NCBI RefSeq assembly: GCF_018399035.1
Contig: NZ_CP073760.1
Location: 2,856,001-2,920,000 of the forward strand
Direction: 5' to 3'
From: Thiocapsa sp.
Lineage (GTDB): Bacteria; Pseudomonadota; Gammaproteobacteria; Chromatiales; Chromatiaceae
DNA: 64,000 nucleotides
The number at the start of each line of letters is the position of its first letter. Within the stretch, counting starts at the first letter, position 1. The notes under the pieces were generated by a model. That model was given only the letters and a program-made list of their open reading frames with translations. It did not search any database and had not been told where the DNA came from. Below, piece after piece: positions 11,786 to 19,833 of this stretch. The position numbers and the translations under genes are program-made.

Positions 11786-11789
<4 letters not shown>
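10500..11789 (+). CDS. AAA-family ATPase (RecF/OLD-like, AAA_21 type)
   Basis: 429 residues. It begins with a SMC/RecF-like start (LTSIQLIDFKSFRD) and Walker A GANASGKSN near residues 34-42. Walker B with catalytic Glu is MVLIEEIENGLHP, preceded by an ABC-like signature region SARSLSDGTLRFLGVLAAL and followed by the histidine switch ATTHSPWLL. No coiled-coil arm of SMC length is present. The stop overlaps the GTG of a Toprim-like partner by 4 nt. Such ATPase-nuclease pairs occur in OLD, Gabija, PARIS and AbiL-type defence systems, so a phage-defence role is an inference. Base composition is slightly lower in GC than its neighbours. Confidence 0.85.
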
Positions 11790-12851
<1,062 letters not shown>

Positions 12852-12913
12852 GGTTCCTCGACTTACACTTACCAGCTTGTCGAACGCGAGCAATTCGCAC
12901 GACCGACAATCAC

Positions 12914-13003
12914 GGAGAGGTGCCGGAGTGGCCGAACGGGCTTGACTCGAAATCAAGAGAAGGCGTAAGCCTTCCGTGGGTTCGAATCCCACCCTCTCCG
13001 CCA
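12914..13003 (+). tRNA. tRNA-Ser (anticodon CGA)
   Basis: The acceptor stem GGAGAGG pairs with CCTCTCC, followed by discriminator G and an encoded CCA. The anticodon arm CTTGA-CTCGAAA-TCAAG gives anticodon CGA. The variable arm (GAAGGCGTAAGCCTTC) is long, as expected for tRNA-Ser, and the T-loop is GGTTCGAATCC. The 3' end of the gene is the integration target of the element that follows. Confidence 0.97.
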
Positions 13004-13016
13004 CATTGATTTTCAA
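12990..13016. other. attL at the tRNA-Ser 3' end
   Basis: The 14-bp core CACCCTCTCCGCCA (12990-13003) is identical to 16875-16888. Similarity continues with a few mismatches through TTGAT.TTCAA. The core spans the acceptor stem, discriminator and CCA. Confidence 0.8.
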
Positions 13017-13377
13017 GGTGCTGTAAACACTCACGTTTTTTCAGGCGTCGGTCGATTTACCTGATTTTGCCCCCAGTTTTGCCCCCAACTGCGCCGCAGA
13101 AAGGCCCGGTATCGGCCTGGATTGCCCTCTTTCGAGCCGACATTGAGTCGCTCCTCGATCCCGTGACATGACGCGATTCCGACCGAGCGCGATCTCGAGC
13201 GCGGCCTCGATTGAGCGCCGGGTCGCGGTGCAAATCCTTCGGAAGAATCGAGCGGTCGCGGTGCTGATTCCGAACGGTCGACGCAAGAATGCAAACGGCC
13301 TTAGCGCACCGGAAAACGGGAACCTACCGAGCCGAAAGCCCGTGGAGATTTTCCAAGGTCGCCGGAGGGACCCAAGC
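13017..13377. other. Element left end without a clear gene
   Basis: No reliable gene. The tandem TTTTGCCCCCA units near 13065-13090 read on the minus strand as GAKLGAK / WGQNWGQ, the kind of C-terminal tail found on many tRNA-targeting integrases. It may be the 3' remnant of a lost integrase gene (inference). Similar tandem TGCCCCCAAC units lie near the right end (16735-16765). Confidence 0.35.
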
Positions 13378-13755
13378 CTAGCCCGCGGCCTCAATGTCGC
13401 CGGGAGCGATCGGAGCCGACACCTTCATCGTGCGACCGAGACCTGAGACATTGAGGAGCGCGACCGCACCTCGGAGCCGAATCGACGGATCAGGGTACCG
13501 GAGACTCTCCTCGATCACGTCGAGCGCAAGGTGCAGTAGTTCGCCCATGCGACCGACAACCTCGAGGTGTGCGTCGGAGGTGATCCGCTGCACCAGCGCC
13601 GCGAACGCCGGCTTTCTCCTCCATCTGCTGATGGTCGATTCGTCGACACCGCACTCCGATGCCACGTCGGTGGCCTTGCAGCCGCACGCGAGGAGTCGAG
13701 CCGCCTCGATCTGTACCTCGGTCAATCCATTTTCGATGTCGACCGCTTCGGCCAT
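13378..13755 (-). CDS. Homeodomain-like HTH protein, terminase small subunit type
   Basis: 125 residues. The N-terminal half has a helix-turn-helix (LACGCKATDVASECGVDE then STISRWRRKPAF) of the kind found in phage terminase small subunits and transposase-like HTH proteins. The C-terminal half is helical and ends with RLRGAVALLNVSGLGR. In phage satellites small terminase genes redirect packaging, so this could be the packaging-related gene of the element. The ATG at 13755 is used. Assignment rests on motif appearance only. Confidence 0.65.
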   Translation of the reverse strand: MAEAVDIENGLTEVQIEAARLLACGCKATDVASECGVDESTISRWRRKPAFAALVQRITSDAHLEVVGRMGELLHLALDVIEESLRYPDPSIRLRGAVALLNVSGLGRTMKVSAPIAPGDIEAAG

Positions 13756-13777
13756 GAGCCTGTCCTCGGTGCAAGAT

Positions 13778-14008
13778 TCACGAATCGCTGAGAATTTTTC
13801 GCTCTACTCCGCCACCGCAGCCGCAAAGAGTTGCGGTGGAACCTCCCTCTGAGGACCCGTGAACGATCCTCTGAGCCGTCGCCACGCCTTGCCCTTGTGA
13901 TCCTGTGCCCTGTTGCTGCGGAGCCGTCTCAGGCTGCGTTGTCTCAGGCGGGAGCATGGCCGCGAAGATGCGCCGGGTCATGTCGAGCATGGGTGTCGGG
14001 TCTGTCAT
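13778..14008 (-). CDS. Small hypothetical protein of the element
   Basis: 76 residues from the ATG at 14008, 10 bp after the zinc-ribbon stop, with a GAGG motif in the gap. It starts TDPTPMLDMTRRIFAAMLPPE and then becomes Gln/Gly/Ser-rich, with CGCGGG near the end. No family recognised. The longer open frame upstream of this start overlaps the zinc-ribbon gene and is not credible. Confidence 0.45.
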   Translation of the reverse strand: MTDPTPMLDMTRRIFAAMLPPETTQPETAPQQQGTGSQGQGVATAQRIVHGSSEGGSTATLCGCGGGVERKILSDS

Positions 14009-14018
14009 GCGGATTGCC

Positions 14019-14378
14019 TCATGGATCAGGTGGAGATGATGCTCGGGACCGTCGAGCCGCCTGTCTGCATCGTGCGGAGCAGTAGACTGCATCGGCTCGC
14101 TTCGCCGTGAAGGTCGCGCCGCAGTGATTGCACACCTTGATCTCGGTGGCCTTGCGCCTGACAGCATTGTGGTGATGTCGCTCGCACTCATCGGAGCAGA
14201 AGAAAACCGACAGCGGCTTGTTGAACGGCACGCCGTGAGACCGCGCGCGATCCTCGACACGGATCGGAGCGCCGCATCGGTGGCACTCACTATTCGCAGT
14301 GTGGCCACTAAAACGCGACACCTCCTCTCTGACGCGCCGATACCATCCGTCAATCCATCGCAGGGTTATCCTCACCAT
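14019..14378 (-). CDS. Double zinc-ribbon protein of the element
   Basis: 119 residues from the ATG at 14378. The first ribbon has CHRCGAPI and FFCSDECERHHHN, the second has CNHCGATFTAKRA and VYCSARCRQAARR, giving two four-cysteine sites. The basic C-terminus (RQAARRSRASS) suits nucleic-acid binding. Similar small proteins are common in prophages and mobile islands. It lies downstream of the repeat array, and an earlier in-frame start is possible but lacks conserved features. Confidence 0.7.
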   Translation of the reverse strand: MVRITLRWIDGWYRRVREEVSRFSGHTANSECHRCGAPIRVEDRARSHGVPFNKPLSVFFCSDECERHHHNAVRRKATEIKVCNHCGATFTAKRADAVYCSARCRQAARRSRASSPPDP

Positions 14379-14768
14379 GTCACAGATAACCGCCTGTCGG
14401 TTGCCACGTGGGTACCGGCCCGCAATTATCCGTGACGGTATCGCCTTCGATGCTTTCGATTGCAGATGACCAGACGAGGCCGATTGCGATGCAAATTGCC
14501 GCAATTGCCAACCTCGACCGGGTTTCGCCTTGCTTTCGCCTTGATTCGGGATGGGTGAGGAGTGCGATGCACATGGTCGGATGGCCTATGAGTGCGCTGC
14601 ACATGGTCACTAATAGTGTCTCATGGGTGAGACGGTCGGTCGGTTGCGCCGAATCATAAGCCGTTGATTCTTCGTTGACGGTCGGTGGGACCGTCTCATG
14701 GGTGAGACGGTTAGCGAGTGTCTTAGCCTCGACCGTCTCATGGGTGAGACGCTTTCGGGTTAACCGTC
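14379..14768. other. Non-coding gap carrying the iteron-like repeat array
   Basis: An open frame runs through this gap on the minus strand, but its protein is only the translated palindromes (repeated RLTHETV) and is not convincing. The sequence content is the repeat array described separately. The position between a replication-type gene and a zinc-ribbon gene would suit an origin or control region. Confidence 0.5.
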
Positions 14769-14781
14769 TCATGGGTGAGAC
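14561..14781. repeat. Four GTCTCATGGGTGAGAC palindromes plus two direct repeats
   Basis: The palindrome (arms GTCTCA/TGAGAC, spacer TGGG) occurs at 14618-14633, 14693-14708, 14735-14750 and 14766-14781, all exact. The last copy overlaps the stop codon of the winged-helix gene. An 18-bp direct repeat AGTGCG.TGCACATGGTC lies at 14561-14578 and 14591-14608, 30 bp apart. The pattern suits iterons or multiple operator sites for a protein encoded by the element. Confidence 0.8.
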
Positions 14782-15158
14782 CGTGAAATTTCCGCGGTCT
14801 GCCATTCTGCGGTCGGTTCTCGACCTGCCATCGACTCCCATGTGAGCCTGTAGCACCTCGCTTTGCCGGTGCCGTTGCTGCTGAATTGCGCCTCATCGGT
14901 GACGACGACGAACTCTGTCTCGACCAATTCCCGGAAGGCCCGCGCCGCCGATGCCTTCGATATCCCGAGCGCCTCGCCGGCTCGCCGGGATGAAAAGTGA
15001 ATCGACGTCCGGTCGGGTGCCCATAGGAGTTGTAGCTCGACCAACAGCGCCCGCGCCGCTGGCGATAGAGACCGATAGGCGGGTGACCCGAGCATCGCCC
15101 TGGGAAGCCTGATAACGCCGCCAGCGTGCCGGTAATCCTTGCGCTTCGGCCTACTCAT
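14769..15158 (-). CDS. Winged-helix, replication-initiator-like protein
   Basis: 129 residues. GGVIRLPRAMLGSPAYRSL followed by SPAARALLVELQ and GISKASAARAFRELVE is the pattern of winged-helix proteins found next to replication functions of phages and islands. The iteron-like palindromes begin inside its 3' end, which supports a DNA-binding or replication role at that array. The ATG at 15158 overlaps the 3' end of the next upstream gene by 4 nt, so it belongs to one operon with it. Exact role inferred. Confidence 0.65.
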   Translation of the reverse strand: MSRPKRKDYRHAGGVIRLPRAMLGSPAYRSLSPAARALLVELQLLWAPDRTSIHFSSRRAGEALGISKASAARAFRELVETEFVVVTDEAQFSSNGTGKARCYRLTWESMAGREPTAEWQTAEISRSHP

Positions 15159-15382
15159 GGTCGGAGTTTCCGAATCGGCACCAGCCGGCCTTCGAGGATG
15201 ATTCGCTCCTCCTTCGCCGTGACCTCTGCGACGACCCTAGCGGCCTTGTCGCCCGGTCGACAGGTGAGCACCAGCGCCGGCTTTGTCGGCTCGCTGGCGG
15301 CCTTCTGACGCGCCCACACGAGGCAATCCAGATATCCGCCTCGGTGAACATCCCGACGGTGCAGTGCGATGAACGTTCTCAT
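15155..15382 (-). CDS. Small hypothetical protein of the element
   Basis: 75 residues. It begins MRTFIALHRRDVHRGGYLD and contains a central VLTCRPGDKAARV and a basic C-terminus. No family recognised. It overlaps both neighbours by 4 nt, so it is very likely a real, translationally coupled gene. Confidence 0.55.
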   Translation of the reverse strand: MRTFIALHRRDVHRGGYLDCLVWARQKAASEPTKPALVLTCRPGDKAARVVAEVTAKEERIILEGRLVPIRKLRP

Positions 15383-15678
15383 CGGTCGGCACCTCCCGGC
15401 TTCAGGATATAGGTGGCGACTCTGCTATCAGGGTTGATGACCGACAGGATGTCGACGCCGACCTTGTATCTCAGGTCATAGACCCTCGCCGCTGGCGACA
15501 TGATGTCGAGACGTGACCGAGCTTCTCGGGTGTCTATTCGGCCATGCTCTCGCAGATGACGGAGCAGTCGAGCGCATTGCGACCGCGCCGATTCAGCCGG
15601 ATAATGAGTGCGCCCGATACCTTTTCTTGAGCCGCGCCTCGATTCGCCGTCGAGCGCGGTTTTCTTCTTTCCGCCCAT
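15379..15678 (-). CDS. Helix-turn-helix protein of the element
   Basis: 99 residues. A basic N-terminus is followed by CARLLRHLREHGRIDTREAR and a short winged-helix type hairpin (ARVYDLRYKVGVDIL), a layout typical of the small phage-type HTH proteins that set the genetic switch or assist replication. It ends overlapping the next gene by 4 nt. It sits between alpA and the winged-helix gene. Confidence 0.6.
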   Translation of the reverse strand: MGGKKKTALDGESRRGSRKGIGRTHYPAESARSQCARLLRHLREHGRIDTREARSRLDIMSPAARVYDLRYKVGVDILSVINPDSRVATYILKPGGADR

Positions 15679-15690
15679 GTCGACCTCCCG

Positions 15691-15885
15691 TCATGCAACT
15701 GCATTGCGGGTGTCGAGCTGGCGTTGCTGCCAGTCGTCGACCTCATCGGAAGGCCACGCCGACGCGCGCGGTGACAACTTGATGGGTGGCGGGAATTGAC
15801 CGAGCGCGATCAGCTTATAGATGGTCGACTTCTTCAGTCCGGTGCGGCCTTCGACTTGCGGCAGGCGGAGAAACTGACGGGTCAT
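15691..15885 (-). CDS. AlpA-family excisionase/regulator
   Basis: 64 residues, the normal AlpA size. LRLPQVEGRTGLKKSTIYKL is the MerR-like helix-turn-helix, followed by GQFPPPIKLSPRASAWPSDE and VDDWQ. AlpA proteins activate integrase or excision genes of P4-like satellites, which fits a tRNA-borne element even though no intact integrase remains here. Confidence 0.88.
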   Translation of the reverse strand: MTRQFLRLPQVEGRTGLKKSTIYKLIALGQFPPPIKLSPRASAWPSDEVDDWQQRQLDTRNAVA

Positions 15886-16046
15886 ACGGTGATCCTCGAG
15901 GATGGATGGTTGATGTCATTTCCGGTTCTCTCCAGTTGAATTGCTGTTGTGGTGACGCCCTCATTCGGACGTGCGCGGCCTTGGTTAGCCCGGTAGATGC
16001 TACACGGGACTAGCACGGAGTCAATGCGGACAAAAAACCGCCCTAT

Positions 16047-16517
16047 TCAGCCGACCGTCGACCGCCAGTTCTTGATGAGCTTCGCCAGATTGCTCACGGC
16101 GGGAGCGCGACCGCACCTCTCCATGATGGCCGCTTGAATCTCCCGGCTCGATTTGCCTCGATCGGCCATGTCGATTGCCAGCCGCTGCACCTCGATCGGG
16201 TAGGAGCGCCGGGTTTTCGACTCGGGAGTCGGCTCGGGTGTCGTGACTGTCACGGGTGCCGAGACCGGCTCGACCTCCTCTGTTTGCGTGACAGTCACGC
16301 GAGCCGCTTGCAGTCGCCGCAGCAATTCAGCCGACAGCGCCTTGAAGTCATGCGGGAGCTTGCGCCGGTAGCTGTAGAGCAGCGCCTCGATGACGAGGCT
16401 ATCGGCGGCCTTGAGCAGCGCCGCTTCGTTGTTGTCCATCAAGAGCGTGACCGCGCGCGAGCGAAGATCCGCGCGCCGCTGTGCGGGTGTGCGTGCCGGT
16501 GGTTTCGGTGTGGTCAT
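16047..16517 (-). CDS. Hypothetical protein of the element
   Basis: 156 residues from the ATG at 16517; a GTG at 16532 would add five. An N-terminal helical part (RADLRSRAVTLLMDNNEAAL) is followed by a Val/Thr/Pro-rich linker and a C-terminal segment, SYPIEVQRLAIDMADRGKSS, that looks like a helix-turn-helix (REIQAAIMERCGR). The VTVT stretch is coded by two of the CGTGAC palindromes, and a third lies directly before the ATG. No family recognised; it may bind those palindromes as an autoregulator. Confidence 0.55.
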   Translation of the reverse strand: MTTPKPPARTPAQRRADLRSRAVTLLMDNNEAALLKAADSLVIEALLYSYRRKLPHDFKALSAELLRRLQAARVTVTQTEEVEPVSAPVTVTTPEPTPESKTRRSYPIEVQRLAIDMADRGKSSREIQAAIMERCGRAPAVSNLAKLIKNWRSTVG

Positions 16518-16567
16518 GTTCGTGACTGTCACGGGTTTTAGGTGTCCCGATTGTCGTGACTGTCACG
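16242..16567. repeat. Four CGTGAC-W-GTCACG palindromes
   Basis: Exact 13-bp palindromes lie at 16242-16254, 16287-16299, 16521-16533 and 16555-16567 (middle base A or T). Two are inside the gene that ends at 16047 and two are immediately upstream of its start, as expected for operators of an autoregulated gene. Confidence 0.75.
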
Positions 16568-16587
16568 CGATGATGCAAGCGAGGAGC

Positions 16588-16673
16588 GAGGAGCGCCTAG
16601 GCGGCCCTGTGAGCCGCTGGCGTTGATGGTGCTGCCGATGTGCCGGGTCGGTGCCGTGAGGAGCGCCTAGGCG
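16588..16673. repeat. Two 16-bp direct repeats with a CGCCTAGGCG palindrome
   Basis: GAGGAGCGCCTAGGCG occurs at 16588-16603 and 16658-16673, exactly 70 bp apart. Each contains the perfect palindrome CGCCTAGGCG. They lie in the gene-free right end of the element, upstream of all its genes, so they may be operator or recombinase accessory sites. Confidence 0.6.
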
Positions 16674-16874
16674 TGCTGGCGGCCTTCGAGTGCGAGGATC
16701 AGGTGGTTAACCGGGAGGAGGAGAACATCGGCCTTGCCCCCAACTGCCCCCAACTCTGCCCCCAACCTTACGGCGGATCGGTGCGGATGATGATGGAAGA
16801 CGACGGAGCTAAACACTTGAATCGACAGCATGATAGGAACGACGGTGGACCCATGCGAACCCTGTATCAACGGA

Positions 16875-16901
16875 CACCCTCTCCGCCATTTTGATATTCA
16901 A
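16875..16901. other. attR of the tRNA-Ser element
   Basis: CACCCTCTCCGCCA at 16875-16888 repeats the tRNA-Ser 3' end exactly, and TTGATATTCAA follows with one mismatch to the attL flank. No tRNA body lies to its left, as expected for the distal repeat of an integrated element. Confidence 0.78.
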
Positions 16902-17047
16902 AGGTCTGCCCAAGGCTCTTTTTCTGAGTTTATCCTGACAGGCCCTATTGCCCCCACAATCCGCAGAAACCGTAATCCGTCGCTGTTTGTTCTTCAGAAC
17001 CCGTAGTCCGCCCCTGTTTGTTCTTGACCTCGCCCCTGTCCCCTCAT

Positions 17048-17071
17048 GACCGGAGCGCTTGAGCTCCGGTC
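17048..17071. terminator. Hairpin downstream of the toxin gene
   Basis: GACCGGAGC (17048-17056) and GCTCCGGTC (17063-17071) form a perfect 9-bp stem with a 6-nt loop, 8 bp beyond the toxin stop. No T-run follows. The stretch just left of it (about 16970-17040) has two degenerate copies of a CGCTGTTTGTTCTT-type unit and no gene. Confidence 0.5.
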
Positions 17072-17079
17072 GAGGCGGC

Positions 17080-17370
17080 TCACACGCGATGCTTCCAATA
17101 GTCGGGCGCACGGTGAAGGTTCATGACCGCCAGAATCAGGATTCCGTCCAGCTCTTCGCTGTACAGCACGCCGTAGGGGAAGCGCTTGACAAGTGACCTG
17201 CGAACATCGCCATCGAGGATGGTCCATGCCTTCGGGAAATCCACGACACGTAGAATGGCATCGTACACCTCGATCGCGAAGTCGTAGCCCAGCCCCGGCT
17301 CGATGGACTCGTAGTAGTCGATCGAGAGGTTCAGCTCGACCTCTGCCTCGGGATGGAAACGATAGCTCAT
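17080..17370 (-). CDS. RelE/ParE-family toxin
   Basis: 96 residues from the ATG at 17370. SYRFHPEAEVELNLSIDYYE and the C-terminal ILILAVMNLHRAPDYWKHR are typical of the RelE/ParE superfamily. It overlaps the antitoxin stop by 4 nt (ATGA). It probably inhibits translation or gyrase when free of its antitoxin. Location just outside the right end of the tRNA element suggests another recently acquired module. Confidence 0.88.
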   Translation of the reverse strand: MSYRFHPEAEVELNLSIDYYESIEPGLGYDFAIEVYDAILRVVDFPKAWTILDGDVRRSLVKRFPYGVLYSEELDGILILAVMNLHRAPDYWKHRV

Positions 17371-17591
17371 CGTTTGAAGCGCTCCCGGACGCGCTCGAAC
17401 ACTCCCTCGCCCGGGACGGCCTGGACCTTGCCGGAGCGCAGCTCCGCCAGGCGGCGCTCGGCCTCTTTGGCCCACTGTGCATCGATCTCCGACCGGGGCG
17501 AATTCAGGCTCCGCAGCAACGAGTCCACGACCAGCGCGCGTTCTTCGACGGGCAACGCGATCGCCTGTTCAATTAATTCTTTGGCGTTCAT
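17367..17591 (-). CDS. Addiction-module antitoxin (TIGR02574-type)
   Basis: 74 residues, matching the short addiction-module component family that usually precedes RelE/ParE toxins: KELIEQAIALPVEERALVVD near the N-terminus, SLLRSLN, and a charged helical C-terminus. Such antitoxins bind the toxin and repress the operon. It is first in the operon and overlaps the toxin start. Confidence 0.88.
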   Translation of the reverse strand: MNAKELIEQAIALPVEERALVVDSLLRSLNSPRSEIDAQWAKEAERRLAELRSGKVQAVPGEGVFERVRERFKR

Positions 17592-17599
17592 CGGGGCTC

Positions 17600-18351
17600 A
17601 CCTGGGTTTTCGATGTTGGTGAAAGATCAGTGTGGCCCAACGCGTCGGACCGGCGGCGCTGGCCGGAGGGGGTGCGCTGCGTGCATTGCCACGCGGCAGC
17701 CGTCACCAAGCAGGGCCGCGACACCACGCAGCCGGAGCGCCGAAAATACCTCTGCAAGGACTGCGGACGCTGGTTCGACGCTCCGAGCGAGACGATTTTT
17801 GCGCGACACCATCAGCCTCTGCGCACTTGGGTGCTGTGTTTGTACTTTATGGGCTTGAACCTGTCCAACCGGCAGATCGGCCATGAGCTGGACCTGAACA
17901 AGGACGACGCCCAACGCATGACCGGGCAGTTGCGCGAGGGCATCGAGGCGAAGCAGCCGCCGCCGCTCCTCACGGGCGAAGTGGAGGCCGACGAGGTGTC
18001 TGTCGTCGCCGGTCACAAGCGCTGATCCGCGGCGCCGTGGCCCCGGGAACGCGGTTCTTCACCGACGAATACGACATCTACGCCCGCTTGCCGGCGTGGG
18101 GCTACGATCATCACAGCGTCTGTCACAGTCGCGGCGAGTCTGCGCGCGACGATGACGGAGACGGTTTCTACGAGGTCCACGTCAACACCATGGAAGGCGT
18201 CTGGTCATTGCTGCGCTCGTGGTTGCGGCCCCACCGCGGCATTTCGCAGGAGAGCTTGCCGGTGTACCCGAGCTTCTTTCAGTTCGTCCACAATGCTCGT
18301 GTCCGAGGCAAGGGCCTGCTGAACTCGCTGCTGGCGGCGCTCCTGGGCTAA
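17600..18351 (+). pseudogene. IS1595-family transposase, internally deleted
   Basis: The first part (to 18025) carries the zinc-ribbon (CVHCHAA, CKDCGRWF) and first catalytic region GEVEADEVSVVAGHK, then stops. A second frame (18037-18351) resumes with GTRFFTDEYDIYARLP, RGESARDDDGDG, NTMEGVWSLLRSWL and a normal C-terminus. About 65 residues of the usual central region are missing between the two halves, with a frame change at the joint near 18020-18035. The element is inactive. The N-terminal start is uncertain and clear terminal inverted repeats were not found. Confidence 0.85.
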
Positions 18352-18458
18352 CTGTCCGAAACACATAAAGAGCCTCCGCTGTATGAATGATCTCTCGCTC
18401 ATCACCCCGCCGCAGACCGGGATCAGACGACCGAATCCTGAAAGCCAGCGGCAACAGC

Positions 18459-19007
18459 ATGTTTGAGGATCACACGCCCCCCGCAAGCCCCCAACCCGTC
18501 CAGACGCTCGGTGCCATGGGAGCGCAGATCATGCAGGTCGTGTCCTTGCTCGGGCGTTTTGGCCTGAGGTTCAGCCTTCATGACGCAGGCCAGCCGATTC
18601 CCGGCTCTTATTGGGGTGAATCTGAAGCCGGCCTGGTCGGCGACGTCCTGCATGCCACACCCGAGACGCCTCTGCACTCGGTTCTGCACGAGGCGGGGCA
18701 TTGGATCTGCATGGACCCGGATCGGCGCGCGCGCATACACACGGATGCCGGCGGCGACGACCCGGAAGAGAACGCAGTCTGTTATCTCCAGGTGTTGCTG
18801 GCGGATGCCGTCCCTGGTCTCGGGCGCGAGCGGATCTTCGCCGACATGGACGCGTGGGGCTACAGCTTTCGGCTGGGCTCGACCAAGCGTTGGTTCGAGC
18901 AGGATGCCGAGGATGCCCGACTCTGGCTCTTGGCGCATGGCCTCGTCGATTCGGCGGATCGCCCGACGTGGCGGGTGCGCCAATGTCCTCGGCCGCCCTA
19001 TACTTGA
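18459..19007 (+). CDS. Hypothetical protein with HEXXH motif
   Basis: 182 residues from the ATG at 18459 (a longer frame to 18387 reads through an RRRPGS-type repeat and is less likely). The motif HEAGH, in LHSVLHEAGHWICMDP, is a possible zinc-metallopeptidase site, with acidic residues downstream (GGDDPEENAVCYLQVLL). There is no signal peptide or membrane helix, so it acts in the cytoplasm. I do not recognise the family; it could be a metal-binding protein without peptidase activity. Confidence 0.6.
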   Translation: MFEDHTPPASPQPVQTLGAMGAQIMQVVSLLGRFGLRFSLHDAGQPIPGSYWGESEAGLVGDVLHATPETPLHSVLHEAGHWICMDPDRRARIHTDAGGDDPEENAVCYLQVLLADAVPGLGRERIFADMDAWGYSFRLGSTKRWFEQDAEDARLWLLAHGLVDSADRPTWRVRQCPRPPYT

Positions 19008-19040
19008 CGTATCGGATCCCCGCAGATGTAGGAGTCACCG

Positions 19041-19703
19041 ATGCGTATCGCTCACCTGACCGCCGCGGTTTTGATCATCGCCGTTTCCGCCCCGACCTTC
19101 GCGTGGGGGCCATATGGGCCGCCAGCGCCCGGAGCCTACTATCCCGCAGCCCCATGGGCCGGCGGATGGAGCAACCCGGGTTCCTTCGCGGATCCGGGCA
19201 ATCCTTACGGGCCGAGGTTCGGACCACTGCCATTCATGGACCCTCCGGGGTTGCCTGCGCCGCAGAGCGCCCCCTTCGCAGCACGATCGGATGTGCCTAC
19301 CGCGCAGTCCGCAGCCGGGGGCCAGCGGGGGAGACATCTGTCGATCGCGCGACGGACAACGCCCGACGCCTACCTCGTCGAGATCAGGCTCGCGAACATC
19401 GATCCCGAGCAGGTTTCAATCATGTCCCGAGGGCGCGCATTGAGGATTGCCTACCGGACCCGTGCCGAAGAGTATCGGGAAGACAGCTTCGGCGCGGGCT
19501 ATGGTGTCGTCAGCGGGTCGGCGAGTCAGCGTCTGACCTTGCCGCCGGACGCCGACATCGCGGCCATGTCGCGCGAGGTGACCTCGGACCGGATCCAACT
19601 GCGCATCCCGCGTGTGGATCTGCGGCGATCGGCGCCTTGGTTTAATCCGCCCGAGCCCGAGCGGAACGCGGAAACGGGCCGGAGCGCAGCTGCACCGGAG
19701 TGA
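19041..19703 (+). CDS. Secreted alpha-crystallin/Hsp20-like protein
   Basis: 220 residues. A signal peptide (HLTAAVLIIAVSAPTFAW) leads into a Gly/Pro/Tyr-rich stretch, residues 22-75, resembling a flexible spacer. The rest looks like an alpha-crystallin domain: YLVEIRLANIDPEQVSI, RALRIAYRTR, then SASQRLTLPPDADIAAMSRE and RIQLRIPR, the closing I-x-I-like strand. Small heat-shock proteins are normally cytoplasmic, so an exported version suggests a periplasmic holdase. Domain call is by pattern and not verified by alignment. Confidence 0.65.
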   Translation: MRIAHLTAAVLIIAVSAPTFAWGPYGPPAPGAYYPAAPWAGGWSNPGSFADPGNPYGPRFGPLPFMDPPGLPAPQSAPFAARSDVPTAQSAAGGQRGRHLSIARRTTPDAYLVEIRLANIDPEQVSIMSRGRALRIAYRTRAEEYREDSFGAGYGVVSGSASQRLTLPPDADIAAMSREVTSDRIQLRIPRVDLRRSAPWFNPPEPERNAETGRSAAAPE

Positions 19704-19833
19704 GCCACAACCTCCGGGGCGAGCGGGGCTATCAGCTTTCAGAGGATCGGCCAACCTGGGGCGACTTAAGTCGCCCCTACCCGGCGCCCCGGCTACGGCC
19801 AACGATCAACCCATCATTCAGGAACACACGCCA

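Larger units (their letters stand above)
12990..16901. mobile_element. Integrated satellite-like element at tRNA-Ser, no intact integrase
   Basis: The segment is bounded by direct repeats derived from the tRNA-Ser 3' end. Nearly all its genes run on the minus strand: an unknown protein, an AlpA regulator, an HTH protein, a small protein, a winged-helix replication-type protein, a double zinc-ribbon protein, and a terminase-small-subunit-like HTH protein. Three palindrome families are packed inside. Gene sizes and order recall phage satellites or small mobilisable islands. No tyrosine recombinase of useful length is present, so it is either defective or mobilised in trans. Confidence 0.75.

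Noticed and set aside
13041..13394. 117-residue minus-strand frame as a full gene
   Set aside because: Arg-rich, no domain; only its tail resembles an integrase C-terminus, so it is treated as a possible remnant.
13778..14353. 191-residue minus-strand frame
   Set aside because: Its first two-thirds overlap the zinc-ribbon gene, whose cysteine motifs are convincing; only the part from 14008 is kept.
14561..14781. CRISPR array
   Set aside because: Repeats are only 16 bp, spacers are irregular (15-59 bp), and no cas gene is present.
14380..14856. Minus-strand frame with repeated RLTHETV
   Set aside because: The repeats are translated palindromes, it overlaps the winged-helix gene, and the rest has no protein character.
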